Source of the DNA: DATKMK01 sp035541895
GTDB taxonomy: Bacteria > Desulfobacterota > Binatia > HRBIN30 > JACQVA1
Direction: 5' to 3'
Length of the DNA: 64,000 nt
Assembly: GCA_035541895.1 (NCBI GenBank)
Contig: DATKMK010000001.1
Location: forward strand, 48,899-112,898
Part shown: one piece after another, positions 39,138-47,519 of the stretch
Layout: every line of letters starts with the position of its first letter
Position numbering within the stretch: the stretch's first letter is position 1
Notes under the pieces: generated by a model
Seen by the model: the letters and a program-made list of their open reading frames with translations, nothing else
The model's database searches: none
Told to the model about the DNA's origin: nothing
Made by a program: the position numbers and the translations under genes

Positions 39138-40664
39138 CTACGCGTCCTCGCTCGGCGGTGCAGCGATCGGCAGCATGACCATGACCGAGGTACCTTTACC
39201 CGGCTCACTATGCAACGAGATGCGCCCGCGGTGCTGTTCGACGATCTGCTTCGCAATCGGCAGCCCCAGCCCGGTCCCTTGCGCTTTGGTGCTGAAGAAC
39301 GGTTGAAACGCCTTGGCAACCTCTTCCGCGGTCATCCCTTTGCCGCTGTCTGACACCACGAGCCGGAGCTCGCGCGGTTCGCTCCCCTCATTGGTTTCGA
39401 TGCGTACCGAGACCTGACCGTCGGCCGGCGTCGCCTGAATTGCATTGATCAACAGATTCACGATCACCTGTTGAATTTGATACGGATCGGCGCTCACCAC
39501 CGCCGTGTCATCGGTGCCGGGCGGCGGCGCTTTCGTCTCGGTCATCAACTGGACCCGCTTCTTCTTCGCTTCGCTCTCGATGAGCGCGCGGGCGCGGTCG
39601 ACGACGTCCTGCAACCGAACCAACTGCAACTGCGGCAGCGACGGGCGCGAGTAGTGCAGAATGTCTTCGACCGACTTGTTCAGACGGTCGATGAGCAAAT
39701 TGGTCTGGCCGACCACCTCGCGACGCGGATCGTCGCTCGGAAAATCCCGACTCAGCACCGACAACACCCCGCGAATGCCGGTGAGCGGATTGCGAATTTC
39801 GTGCGCGATTGCCGCCGCCATCTCGCCGATGGTCGCCAAGCGATCGGCGCGGGCGAGCTGTTCTTGGTGATAGCTTTCGATCTCGCCTTGAGCCGATTGC
39901 AAGCGCGAGATCATCTCGTTGAAGTTCCGCGCGAGCCGCCCGATCTCGTCGCGGCTGCGCACCTCCGCTCGCACGCTCAGATCCCCGTGCTCGGCTTGCT
40001 GCATCACCCCGACCAGCTCCTGCAGCGGCTGATCGACCAGCAGCGTCAGCGCGAGCCAGACACCGACGGCGACCACCATCAGCGTCAGCAGCGTGGCGAC
40101 CAACGCCAGTCGTTTCAAGGTCGAAAGCTGAGTGGTCATTCGCTCAAGCGACAAGCTCACTTGCAGCACACCGAGAATCTTCTGCTCCGATCCGTGACAC
40201 TCGTGACAGGCCGGCTGATTGAAGAACGGCTGCACCAGCGTATGGATCGGCGCGCGCGCGTCGCCGACGATGAGCGGATCTGCGTGCCCATAGTATCCGG
40301 ACAGTTCGGCGCGATTCATGCGGGCGCCGCGCTCGGACGAGTGCGACGAGTACTTGATGAGGCCGTCGCTGTCGAAGAGCCGCACCCCGACAATGTCGGC
40401 GTGACCGGCCGCCGCTTCCAAGACTTGCTGAACCGACTTCGGGTCGCCGGTGAGCATGCACGTTGCGATGATGGTTTTGGTCAGCATCTCGTGCAGCGAA
40501 CGCAGTCGGTCGGTCGATGCGCGGAGCAACTGTCGTTCTTGCACCTTGATCGCGCTCCACGGCGCAATCCCGATCGTGAGGCCGAGAAGGGCCACGAGCA
40601 GGGCGCCGAGCTTCAGCTTGAGGCTGCCCGCAAGCGTCGCAAGCAGGCTTCGGATCAGACGCAT
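39138..40664 (-). CDS. membrane sensor histidine kinase with periplasmic CXXCH haem site
   Basis: 508 residues. TM1 (about 17-36), a 145-residue periplasmic domain, TM2 (about 184-211), HAMP linker ('DQPLQELVGVMQQ'), HisKA with His288 in 'AIAHEIRNPLTG', and HATPase with N-box 'NLLINAIQAT', 'DSGKGM' and 'GTGLGLPIAKQI'. The periplasmic part contains 'CHECHG' (Cys153-x-x-Cys156-His157), so it can carry a covalent c-type haem and sense redox state, oxygen, or NO. Such haem-bearing kinases are known in metal reducers. The downstream activator is 10 bp away. Divergent from the cytochrome operon at 40930. Confidence 0.93.
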   Translation of the reverse strand: MRLIRSLLATLAGSLKLKLGALLVALLGLTIGIAPWSAIKVQERQLLRASTDRLRSLHEMLTKTIIATCMLTGDPKSVQQVLEAAAGHADIVGVRLFDSDGLIKYSSHSSERGARMNRAELSGYYGHADPLIVGDARAPIHTLVQPFFNQPACHECHGSEQKILGVLQVSLSLERMTTQLSTLKRLALVATLLTLMVVAVGVWLALTLLVDQPLQELVGVMQQAEHGDLSVRAEVRSRDEIGRLARNFNEMISRLQSAQGEIESYHQEQLARADRLATIGEMAAAIAHEIRNPLTGIRGVLSVLSRDFPSDDPRREVVGQTNLLIDRLNKSVEDILHYSRPSLPQLQLVRLQDVVDRARALIESEAKKKRVQLMTETKAPPPGTDDTAVVSADPYQIQQVIVNLLINAIQATPADGQVSVRIETNEGSEPRELRLVVSDSGKGMTAEEVAKAFQPFFSTKAQGTGLGLPIAKQIVEQHRGRISLHSEPGKGTSVMVMLPIAAPPSEDA

Positions 40665-40681
40665 CGATTAGGGTCTCGGTT

Positions 40682-40713
40682 CGTCGGCGCGCATTCGTGC
40701 GCCTCCGCCGACG
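40682..40713. promoter_or_regulatory. inverted repeat upstream of the sensor kinase
   Basis: CGTCGGC at the left end pairs with GCCGACG at the right, with an inner GCGC/GCGC pair. It sits 18 bp upstream of the kinase ATG, in its leader or promoter. It may be an operator or an mRNA hairpin; no function is evident. Confidence 0.3.
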
Positions 40714-40729
40714 TGATTCTTAGCAACGG

Positions 40730-40957
40730 CTAGACACTGCAGCGCGGCAAGTCAAACGCGGCGGCCGGCACATCCTTTGGCTGCCGCGCGAGAGCGTTCG
40801 GTCGAATTTCTTCCCATCGATGCGAATCGTCAGGCCCTGTTGGATATTTCGACAGCCCGGTCCGTTGCTTGATTCGGTCGGCAAGTTCCTTGCTGTCGAC
40901 GGGCTTGAGCGAGAGGCGGAATCTGGGCCGTGCGAGTGGGAATTGAGCCAACAGCAA
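40730..40957 (-). CDS. small hypothetical ORF in the kinase/cytochrome intergenic region
   Basis: 75 codons on the minus strand. Residue use (Lys, Asp, Glu, Pro, moderate Arg: 'PVDSKELADRIKQRTGLSKY') is more protein-like than typical antisense shadows here. It overlaps the N-terminal part of the 40930 cytochrome frame only if that gene starts at 40930; with the alternative start at 40984 there is no overlap. No motif recognised, no ribosome site seen. Treat as doubtful. Confidence 0.2.
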   Translation of the reverse strand: MLLAQFPLARPRFRLSLKPVDSKELADRIKQRTGLSKYPTGPDDSHRWEEIRPNALARQPKDVPAAAFDLPRCSV

Positions 40958-42183
40958 GAGGCAGGATCTTCCGCCTCGCCGGCGTGACCCGTGTAATTCT
41001 CGTGGGGCTGGCGCTCACGCTGGCCTGCGTCGCCGCCCCGGCGCAGGACGCCGATCCGCGGCAAACGCCCCCGCGCCAACCACTGCTCGAAGGCAAGCGA
41101 ATCTTCGAAACCAAAGGCTGCAGCCATTGCCACGTGATCCGTGCCCCCGGCGACGCAGCGCATCCCGGCCCGGACCTCGCACGGGTCGGATCCTGGCGCG
41201 ACATCATGCAGTTTGCCGGCACGTTGTGGAATCACCGTCCGGCGATGACGCGGGTCATGCAGGCACGCGGAATCGATCGGCCCGTACTGTCGGCCGAGGA
41301 GATGGGCAAGCTCGCCGGCTACTTGTTCTACGTTCGCTTCTTCGGCGAACCCGGCAACGCCGCGCGCGGACGCGAGGTCTTCACGCAGCGTTCGTGCGCG
41401 CGTTGCCATCAAGTCGGCGGGCAGGGCGGCACCATTGGGCCGCGGCTCGATGAGCTCAAGGAGTTCGCTTCTTCGTTCTTCCTCGCGCAGGCTTTGTGGA
41501 ACCACGGGCCCGGGATGGCCGGCAAGATGGCCGATCTCAAGATCGAGCGGCCGCGTCTGGAAGAGACCGACATCGCCGACATCGTCGCGTTGCTGCGTGG
41601 CGACGCCAAACAAGACGGCACGCCGGAGCTCGAGTACGCGCAGGCCGGCAATCCTCAAGTCGGCAAGAGCCTCTTCCGAAGCAAGGGATGCATCCAATGC
41701 CATTCGATCGGCGGCGCCGGCGGCTCGGTCGGCCCCGATCTCGGCAATCGCCGGCCGATGCCGCACGTCGGCGCGGTCGCTGCCGCGATGTGGAATCACG
41801 GACCGACGATGTGGGCCAAAATGAAGGAAGTGGGGGTCGCGTTCCCGCAGTTGAGCGACCGCGAAATCGCCGATCTACTCGCGTACCTCTACTTCGCCCA
41901 ATACATGGCCGACAACGGCAACGCGACTCGCGGCGGCGAGGTGTTGCAAGAGAAGGCTTGCTCCACCTGCCATGCGGTCGCCGGCGAGGGCGCCACCACC
42001 GCCGCGGACCTGGCTCGTTCTTCCGCACTGCAATCGTCGCTCACGTGGACGGCGGCGATGTGGAATCACGCCCCCACATTGGATGACAAAGTGCGCGAGG
42101 CACAGGCCACGTGGCCGCTCTTCGACGACGACGAGATGCGCGACTTGGTGGAGTACTTGCGCTCCCGTCGCAGCGGCAAGTGA
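40930..42183 (+). CDS. tandem tetra-domain cytochrome c (four monohaem repeats)
   Basis: 417 residues from GTG 40930, or 399 from GTG 40984, which leaves a normal signal peptide. After the signal sequence ('CVAAPAQD') come four repeats of about 100 residues, each with one CXXCH ('CSHCHVI', 'CARCHQV', 'CIQCHSI', 'CSTCHAV') and a downstream 'W-N-H-x-P-x-M' segment ('LWNHRPAM', 'LWNHGPGM', 'MWNHGPTM', 'MWNHAPTL') that may supply the Met ligand in the first three; repeat 4 has Leu. Periplasmic carrier, first gene of a plus-strand operon with tetrahaem, Fe-S and NrfD subunits. Confidence 0.92.
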   Translation: MRVGIEPTARGRIFRLAGVTRVILVGLALTLACVAAPAQDADPRQTPPRQPLLEGKRIFETKGCSHCHVIRAPGDAAHPGPDLARVGSWRDIMQFAGTLWNHRPAMTRVMQARGIDRPVLSAEEMGKLAGYLFYVRFFGEPGNAARGREVFTQRSCARCHQVGGQGGTIGPRLDELKEFASSFFLAQALWNHGPGMAGKMADLKIERPRLEETDIADIVALLRGDAKQDGTPELEYAQAGNPQVGKSLFRSKGCIQCHSIGGAGGSVGPDLGNRRPMPHVGAVAAAMWNHGPTMWAKMKEVGVAFPQLSDREIADLLAYLYFAQYMADNGNATRGGEVLQEKACSTCHAVAGEGATTAADLARSSALQSSLTWTAAMWNHAPTLDDKVREAQATWPLFDDDEMRDLVEYLRSRRSGK

Positions 42184-42191
42184 GAGATTGC

Positions 42192-42941
42192 ATGGCGGAC
42201 TCCCGACTACCAGAACCGCACGACGACGATGGCACTGAGCGTGAAACCGAGTTCTCGATCGCCCGCTCGAATGCGTTGATTCCGCTGCTGGTCATCTCCG
42301 CCCTCACCGTGCTCGCGATTCTCGCGGCTATCGTCCGCTCCAAACCGGTGATCCCACCGGAAGGCGTCATCGCCAACCAAGCCTTTGGCCCGGCGGATTT
42401 CCCCGCTGTATTCGGATCCGAAGCGGTCGCGATCGCGCTCCCGCCCGGCGGGAGCGGAGACAGCGCGCTGACCTTCCCCGTGCCCGCGCCGCCGTTTAGC
42501 GAAGGAATTTTCCCGTGCTCGTCGTGTCACGAGGGCATTCCGCCCAACACCGAACGGCGAGAACTCGACGGCATGCACAACGACATTGTCCTGCATCACG
42601 ACGAAGAGCACCGCTGGTGCCTCGACTGTCACGACGCCAACAATCGCGACCAACTCCGTCTGGCCAGCGGGGCTCCGGTTCCGTTTACCGAGTCCTACCG
42701 TCTGTGCGGGCAATGCCACGGCACCCAGTATCGCGACTGGCGCAACGGCATTCACGGCAAGCGCTCCGGCTACTGGAACGGATCGAAGCGCTATCTCCTC
42801 TGCGTCAACTGCCACAATCCGCACAGTCCCCACTTCGCATCGCTGCAACCACTGCCGCCGCCGATTCGACCGCAATATCTGCGGCACGACGACGCGGCCG
42901 CGGCCGGCGCTGCGGCTCCCGCGCGTGAGGCCCATGACTGA
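42192..42941 (+). CDS. membrane-anchored tetrahaem cytochrome c
   Basis: 249 residues from ATG 42192. One N-terminal membrane helix ('NALIPLLVISALTVLAILAAIV', residues about 27-48), then periplasmic sequence with four CXXCH: 'CSSCHEGIPPN', 'CLDCHDANN', 'CGQCHGTQYRDW', 'CVNCHNPHSP'. The 'HNDIVLHHDEEHRWCLDCH' stretch supplies further His ligands. Short Pro/Ala-rich tail. The gene overlaps the following ferredoxin-like gene by 8 bp. It is the likely haem subunit that links the Fe-S/NrfD quinol module to periplasmic cytochromes, in an arrangement like the CbcSTU (Cbc4) type complexes. Confidence 0.9.
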   Translation: MADSRLPEPHDDDGTERETEFSIARSNALIPLLVISALTVLAILAAIVRSKPVIPPEGVIANQAFGPADFPAVFGSEAVAIALPPGGSGDSALTFPVPAPPFSEGIFPCSSCHEGIPPNTERRELDGMHNDIVLHHDEEHRWCLDCHDANNRDQLRLASGAPVPFTESYRLCGQCHGTQYRDWRNGIHGKRSGYWNGSKRYLLCVNCHNPHSPHFASLQPLPPPIRPQYLRHDDAAAAGAAAPAREAHD

Positions 42942-43854
42942 CCGACCAGCCGACGACGAGACCCAGGTCGATCCCGTCACGCTGAGTCGGCGCGACTTCC
43001 TCACGGCGGTGGGACTCGCCGCCGCCGGCGTGCTCGCCGGCTGTTCGAGCGACGCGCGCGAAGCCTTCTTTCAGAAGCATTTCCTCGAATTGTCGCCGAC
43101 GGAACTCGAAGCGCGGATGGCGCGCTTGAGCGCCGACTACACGCGGCGCTTCGGACAACCGGTGTCGGTGTCGGCACTGCCCGCGCAGCCCGGCGTCGTC
43201 TTCGGCTACGCTCTCGATCTGTCGCGCTGCATCGGCTGCCGTCGCTGCGTCTACGCGTGCGTGAAGGAGAACAATCAGTCGCGCGATCCGCAGATCCAGT
43301 GGATTCGCGTGCTGGAGATGGAGAAGGACAAGGGCATCGATTTCGAGGCGGGCAATCCCTATTATAACCCGGAGAAAGTTCCCGACCCGGACCACTTCTA
43401 CTTGCCGGTTGCGTGTCAGCAGTGCCGCACGCCGCAGTGCACGCGCGTCTGCCCCGTCGGGGCGACCTGGCAAGAGCCCGACGGCATCGTCGTCATCGAC
43501 TACGATTGGTGCATCGGCTGCCGCTACTGCATGGCTGCCTGCCCGTACGGCGCGCGCCACTTCAATTGGGGCGAGCCGCATCTGCCGGCGGCCGAACTCA
43601 ATCCCAACATGCACACGCTCGGCAATCGGCCGCGGCCGCACGGGGTGGTCGAAAAGTGCACCTTCTGCATCCAGCGCACGCGTGCCGGTCGCTACCCGGC
43701 GTGCGTCGAGATCTGCCCGGTCGGGGCGCGCAAGTTCGGCAATCTGCTCGACCCCGAAAGCGAAATCTCTCGCATCCTGCGCGACAAGCGCGTCTTCGTC
43801 CTGAAAGCGGAACTCAAGACCGAGCCGAAGTTCTACTATTTCTACGGACTGTGA
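42934..43854 (+). CDS. periplasmic four-[4Fe-4S] ferredoxin subunit of a NrfD complex
   Basis: 306 residues from ATG 42934. Tat signal 'LSRRDFLTAVGLAAAGVLAGC' (twin Arg, with a lipobox-like AGC end) exports it folded. Four cluster-binding blocks: 'CIGCRRCVYAC', 'CQQCRTPQCTRVCPVG', 'CIGCRYCMAACPYG' and 'CTFCI...ACVEICPVG', giving sixteen Cys and four cubane clusters. This is the NrfC/PsrB/DmsB-like electron wire that receives electrons from or delivers them to the NrfD membrane subunit encoded next. Start preferred over upstream frame because it overlaps the cytochrome stop (ATGA-like) and gives the Tat signal. Confidence 0.94.
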   Translation: MTDRPADDETQVDPVTLSRRDFLTAVGLAAAGVLAGCSSDAREAFFQKHFLELSPTELEARMARLSADYTRRFGQPVSVSALPAQPGVVFGYALDLSRCIGCRRCVYACVKENNQSRDPQIQWIRVLEMEKDKGIDFEAGNPYYNPEKVPDPDHFYLPVACQQCRTPQCTRVCPVGATWQEPDGIVVIDYDWCIGCRYCMAACPYGARHFNWGEPHLPAAELNPNMHTLGNRPRPHGVVEKCTFCIQRTRAGRYPACVEICPVGARKFGNLLDPESEISRILRDKRVFVLKAELKTEPKFYYFYGL

Positions 43855-43864
43855 CCGAGGCGCC

Positions 43865-45100
43865 ATGGGACCGATCGAATTCGTCACCACCAGCACTCGC
43901 TTCGTCTTGCGCGGCGGCATCGCGTACTGGCTTTGGCTCGCGCTCCTGTTGGCGCTCATCGGCTGGGGTGGGCTCGCCTACATCGAACAGTTTCAGCGCG
44001 GCTTGATCGTCACCAACATGCGCGACCAAGTGTCGTGGGCGTTCTACATCGGCAACTTCACGTTCCTCGTCGGCGTCGCCGCCGCCGCCGTCGTGCTGGT
44101 GATTCCCGCGTACATCTACCATTGGGGTCCGATCAAAGAGGTGGCGCTGCTGGGCGAGATCCTCGCGATCAGCGCGATCGTAATGGTGCTGCTGTTCGTT
44201 GCGGTCGACATGGGCCGGCCCGATCGCTTCTGGCATCTCATTCCGGTCATCGGCCACATGAACTTTCCGAGTTCGGTGCTCGCGTGGGACGTGCTGGTGC
44301 TGAATCTCTATCTGGTTCTGAACCTCGTGATCGTGACCCACATTCTCTATCGCGGCATGCAGGGGCGACCGTACAATCCGCGGCTGGTGGTGCCGCTCGT
44401 GCTGTTCTCGATCCCCGCGGCAGTCGGCATTCACACGGTCACGGCGTTCATCTACGCCGGCCTGCCCGGCCGGCCCTACTGGAACGCGTCGATCCTGGCC
44501 CCGCGCTTTCTCTGCTCCGCCTTCTGTTCGGGTCCGGCGGTGATGGTGATCCTGTTCCAGATTCTGCAGCGCACGACCCGCATCGCGATCAAGGACGCGG
44601 CGATCTGGAAGGTCGCCGAGCTGATGGCCTACGCGATGTTCCTCAATCTATTTCTCCTCGGCGCCGAACTGTTCAAGGAGTACTACTCGGCCACCGAGCA
44701 TCTGATCCACTTTCAGTACTTGTTCACCGGCATCCACGGGCATCACGCTTTGGTCCCGTACGCATGGGCGTTCGTTCTGTGCGGCATTTCGGCCTTCCTT
44801 TTGTTCCTCTTTCCGGCGACGCGGCGGAACATCGTGACGCTCAACCTCGGATGCTTGCTGATTTACGCCAGCGTGTACATCGAGAAGGGCATGGGCCTCG
44901 TCATGCCGGCGTTCACGCCCGACACGCTGGGCGAGATCTACGAGTACACGCCCACGATTCACGAACTGCGCATCGGCGCGGCGATTTTTTCGATCGGCTT
45001 TCTGGTGTTCACCATTCTCTGCCGCATCGCCGTCCCGATCTTGACCGGCGAATTCGCCGCCGCCGGCAGCCCGGCGTCGAGCGGTCACGCGGGCCATTGA
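43865..45100 (+). CDS. NrfD/PsrC-family quinol-interacting membrane subunit
   Basis: 411 residues with about nine to ten membrane helices. Family features: 'SWAFYIGNFTFLVGVAAAAVVLV', 'RPDRFWHLIPVIGHMNFPSSVLAWDVLVL', 'FIYAGLPGRPYWNAS' and 'YYSATEHLIHFQYLFTG'. NrfD proteins bind quinone at a periplasm-facing site and carry no haem. ATG is 10 bp after the ferredoxin gene stop. Quinol oxidation with electrons passed via four clusters to tetrahaem cytochromes is the expected role; the reverse direction is also possible. The last gene of the operon. Confidence 0.93.
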   Translation: MGPIEFVTTSTRFVLRGGIAYWLWLALLLALIGWGGLAYIEQFQRGLIVTNMRDQVSWAFYIGNFTFLVGVAAAAVVLVIPAYIYHWGPIKEVALLGEILAISAIVMVLLFVAVDMGRPDRFWHLIPVIGHMNFPSSVLAWDVLVLNLYLVLNLVIVTHILYRGMQGRPYNPRLVVPLVLFSIPAAVGIHTVTAFIYAGLPGRPYWNASILAPRFLCSAFCSGPAVMVILFQILQRTTRIAIKDAAIWKVAELMAYAMFLNLFLLGAELFKEYYSATEHLIHFQYLFTGIHGHHALVPYAWAFVLCGISAFLLFLFPATRRNIVTLNLGCLLIYASVYIEKGMGLVMPAFTPDTLGEIYEYTPTIHELRIGAAIFSIGFLVFTILCRIAVPILTGEFAAAGSPASSGHAGH

Positions 45101-45129
45101 TCTCGTCGAAGGGCGCGGTCGCAGCGTCG

Positions 45130-45414
45130 CTAGATTGTGTCAAGCCACGGCGCGACGACCTCGCGCGTGTCTTTGCTGCTCACCACCGGGACGATTTCGA
45201 AGGTTGCCCCCGACCCGCGCCACCGCAACGCCCATTCTTGCAGCAGCCGCAGATCGCTGCACTCCATCAACTGAAAGCAGCGGCTGAAGTTCGGTTCCAC
45301 CCAGCTATCGACGTAACTCAGACCGTCGGGAAGCAGGCGGCCTTCGCCACGCAGCCGCTTGTAAATTGGCAGCATGTCGTTGTCCCGAAAGCGCTCGATG
45401 ATCATGAACAACAT
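45130..45414 (-). CDS. DUF3303-like small protein
   Basis: 94 residues from ATG 45414, chosen for AAGGA about 9 nt upstream; the longer frame has no good start. Sequence begins 'MLFMIIERF' and contains 'DGLSYVDSWVEPNFSRCFQLMECSD', matching the DUF3303 pattern (small ferredoxin-like alpha/beta barrel of unknown function). Convergent with the NrfD gene. Confidence 0.75.
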   Translation of the reverse strand: MLFMIIERFRDNDMLPIYKRLRGEGRLLPDGLSYVDSWVEPNFSRCFQLMECSDLRLLQEWALRWRGSGATFEIVPVVSSKDTREVVAPWLDTI

Positions 45415-45644
45415 GGGCCCGGTCCTTTCGAAAGGTGGTCTCGCTCGCTTACACGCCGTCGCCTCGATTGTGCAAGAGCATTCCGCAGCCGGCGCCCGCA
45501 AGGTGCTCAGCGCTGCGTAGTTTGTGGGCAACGAGTCGAGCCGCGCCCGCGGTGCGGGTGTCGACGGCGCCCAAGCACTGAACCGGATTGAGGGCACGCG
45601 CCTTGCAATTTTCCCGCGCGGCGCGCTAGCGCGGAAGGGGGTTT

Positions 45645-47042
45645 GTGAAGCGCATCGGCATACTGACCGCCGGAGGGGATACCCCGGCGCTCAACGCCAC
45701 GATCCACGGTGCCGTGATGCGCGCGAATCAGCTCAGAGTGGAACTCTATGGGCTGATCAAAGGCTTCAACTGTCTGTTCAATCCGCGCGTTCCGCACGTT
45801 CATCTGAATCCGTTGTTTCAGGAAATTCCGGAACTCGATCCCACCAAGGGCGGGTCGCTCATCGGGTCGTCGCGCGACTTCGTGGATCCCGAGAAGAGCG
45901 ACGATCTCGATCTGATCGTATCCCGCCTGCACTCGCTGGGCATCGAGGGACTCATCTGCGTCGGCGGCGACGGAACCCTCAATGGATTGCAGCCGCTGGC
46001 GGAGCGGTTGCCGGTCGTGCTCGCGCCCAAGACCATCGACAACGACCTCGGCCTCAACTATTCGAGCGAACCCGATGATTGGGTGCGAGTGGCCGACCCG
46101 GAGGCCAAGTCGGGCATGCGCTACAAGCGAAGCAAATCGAGCACGACGTTCGACCTCGACCACATCGTCAACTACGTCACGCCCGGCTACGCCACCGCGG
46201 TGTTCGTGTCGGCGACCGGTGTCGAACGCATCCGCACCACCGCGGAAAGTCATCGTCGCATCGCCCTCATCGAGGTGATGGGGCGGCGCGCCGGATACAT
46301 CGCACTCGGCGCCGCCTACGGTCGGCCCGACGTGACGCTCATCCCCGAGCACGCGCTCGACATCGAGCGGCTGTGCGAGCGGGTGAAGCATCTGTACGAC
46401 TTGCAAAAGAACGTCGTCATCGTGTGCGGCGAAGGGGTCGTCGACGAAAGCGGACGCGAACTGGGTGCCGAGACGCGCACCACCGATCCGGCCGGCAACG
46501 TCATACTGAGCGGCGCGGCGGAAGCGCTGCGATCGAAGCTCATCCACATGATCGGCGATCGCTACTTCCAGCGCTACCGCCGCGGGCAGTCGGCGCGCGA
46601 AGCGATCTTTGTCCGCAAGCTCGGCCACACCCAGCGCGGCGGCCGCCCGATCTTGTTCGACCGATTCTACGCCGCGCAGCTCGGCGCCAAGGCGGTGGAG
46701 ATGCTGACCGACGGCCGCAACAACGCCGTCGCCATTCTACAGTACACTGGCGCGCGCGGATTCTACGTCGAAGACTACGACGCCAATCGCTTCCGCGACC
46801 GCTGGGGCTACATTCACGCCCGCTCGATGCATCCGGATATGTACGACCCGGCGATGATGCGGCCGTCCAAGTTGGGCGTCGAGTATTTGCTGCCGATCTT
46901 CACCGACGCCATCGGTAACGACGACGTCGAGCACACGCGGCAGACGCTGTTCGCCCCCGGCAACCTCACCGAATCGTATCACTCGATCAACACCGACGTG
47001 CACAAGCGGATTCGCTACCTGCGCGACGGCGCGCTCGCCTGA
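45645..47042 (+). CDS. 6-phosphofructokinase, Gly/Lys-type
   Basis: 465 residues, GTG start with AAGGGG upstream. Glycolysis: fructose-6-phosphate to fructose-1,6-bisphosphate. Motifs: 'GILTAGGDTPALNATIHG' (nucleotide loop), 'GGDGTLNG' and 'PKTIDNDLG' (catalytic Asp), 'VMGRRAGYIALG', 'VVCGEGVVDESG' and 'KLGHTQRGG'. The Gly in GGDG indicates ATP use, whereas Lys in PKTIDND is usually seen in PPi enzymes; this mixed pair marks the 'X'/group III branch, in which ATP-dependent members are known. It is longer than the 320-residue bacterial type. Monocistronic. Confidence 0.93.
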   Translation: MKRIGILTAGGDTPALNATIHGAVMRANQLRVELYGLIKGFNCLFNPRVPHVHLNPLFQEIPELDPTKGGSLIGSSRDFVDPEKSDDLDLIVSRLHSLGIEGLICVGGDGTLNGLQPLAERLPVVLAPKTIDNDLGLNYSSEPDDWVRVADPEAKSGMRYKRSKSSTTFDLDHIVNYVTPGYATAVFVSATGVERIRTTAESHRRIALIEVMGRRAGYIALGAAYGRPDVTLIPEHALDIERLCERVKHLYDLQKNVVIVCGEGVVDESGRELGAETRTTDPAGNVILSGAAEALRSKLIHMIGDRYFQRYRRGQSAREAIFVRKLGHTQRGGRPILFDRFYAAQLGAKAVEMLTDGRNNAVAILQYTGARGFYVEDYDANRFRDRWGYIHARSMHPDMYDPAMMRPSKLGVEYLLPIFTDAIGNDDVEHTRQTLFAPGNLTESYHSINTDVHKRIRYLRDGALA

Positions 47043-47063
47043 CCCAGCGGCCGACCAGCCGGC

Positions 47064-47516
47064 CTACGCACCGCGCACAAGCTCGAAGGCCGGGTAGCGG
47101 TCGGCAAGCGGGACGAACGCATCGGCCGGTGAGCCCGCCGGCACCGGAAAGAATCGCTGCACCTCACGGCGGAACGCGTCCAGGTACGCCTTGATGATCG
47201 CCGGCTTCTCCGTTGGCGCGAGCGCGCACAGACGATACCGTTCAGCACGGCGTCCGCGCCGCAGCGTCACGTGACCGCTCGCCTCGGCGTTGCGAACCCA
47301 CTGCGCGTGGCCGCGCGGCGCGACGAGGTAGAGCCGATCGTCAACGACCAACAGGTCGACCGGCAGCGAGTACAGGTTTCCCGACTTGCGCCCGCGAACC
47401 TCGAGCACCCGCATGTGGGCCGGACCGATGCCGAGACCGACCAGCGCGCCGATTGCGCGGTTGAACAGCCGTTCGACGAGCGTCGGCCGCTCGAACGCGC
47501 GTCCAGGTTCAGGCAT
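47064..47516 (-). CDS. deazaflavin (F420)-dependent nitroreductase-family protein
   Basis: 150 residues starting 3 bp after the GST gene stop. Split-beta-barrel pattern 'VLEVRGRKSGNLYSLPV', 'YLVAPRGHAQWVRNAEASG' and 'HVTLRRGRRAERY', which is the DUF385/Ddn family that uses reduced F420 or FMN for reductions. Consistent with other F420-type enzymes in the window. Operon partner of the GST; converges with the phosphofructokinase gene. Confidence 0.85.
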   Translation of the reverse strand: MPEPGRAFERPTLVERLFNRAIGALVGLGIGPAHMRVLEVRGRKSGNLYSLPVDLLVVDDRLYLVAPRGHAQWVRNAEASGHVTLRRGRRAERYRLCALAPTEKPAIIKAYLDAFRREVQRFFPVPAGSPADAFVPLADRYPAFELVRGA

Positions 47517-47519
47517 GAG

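Noticed and set aside
40765..40780. Possible third sigma54 promoter upstream of the tetra-domain cytochrome operon
   Set aside because: CGGCAC is followed by TTTGGC with one extra base, so the GC of the -12 box is out of register; the spacing is nearly invariant.
43933..45591. 552-codon plus-strand frame overlapping the NrfD gene
   Set aside because: Other frame of a clear NrfD membrane protein; Arg/His-rich without hydrophobic helices.
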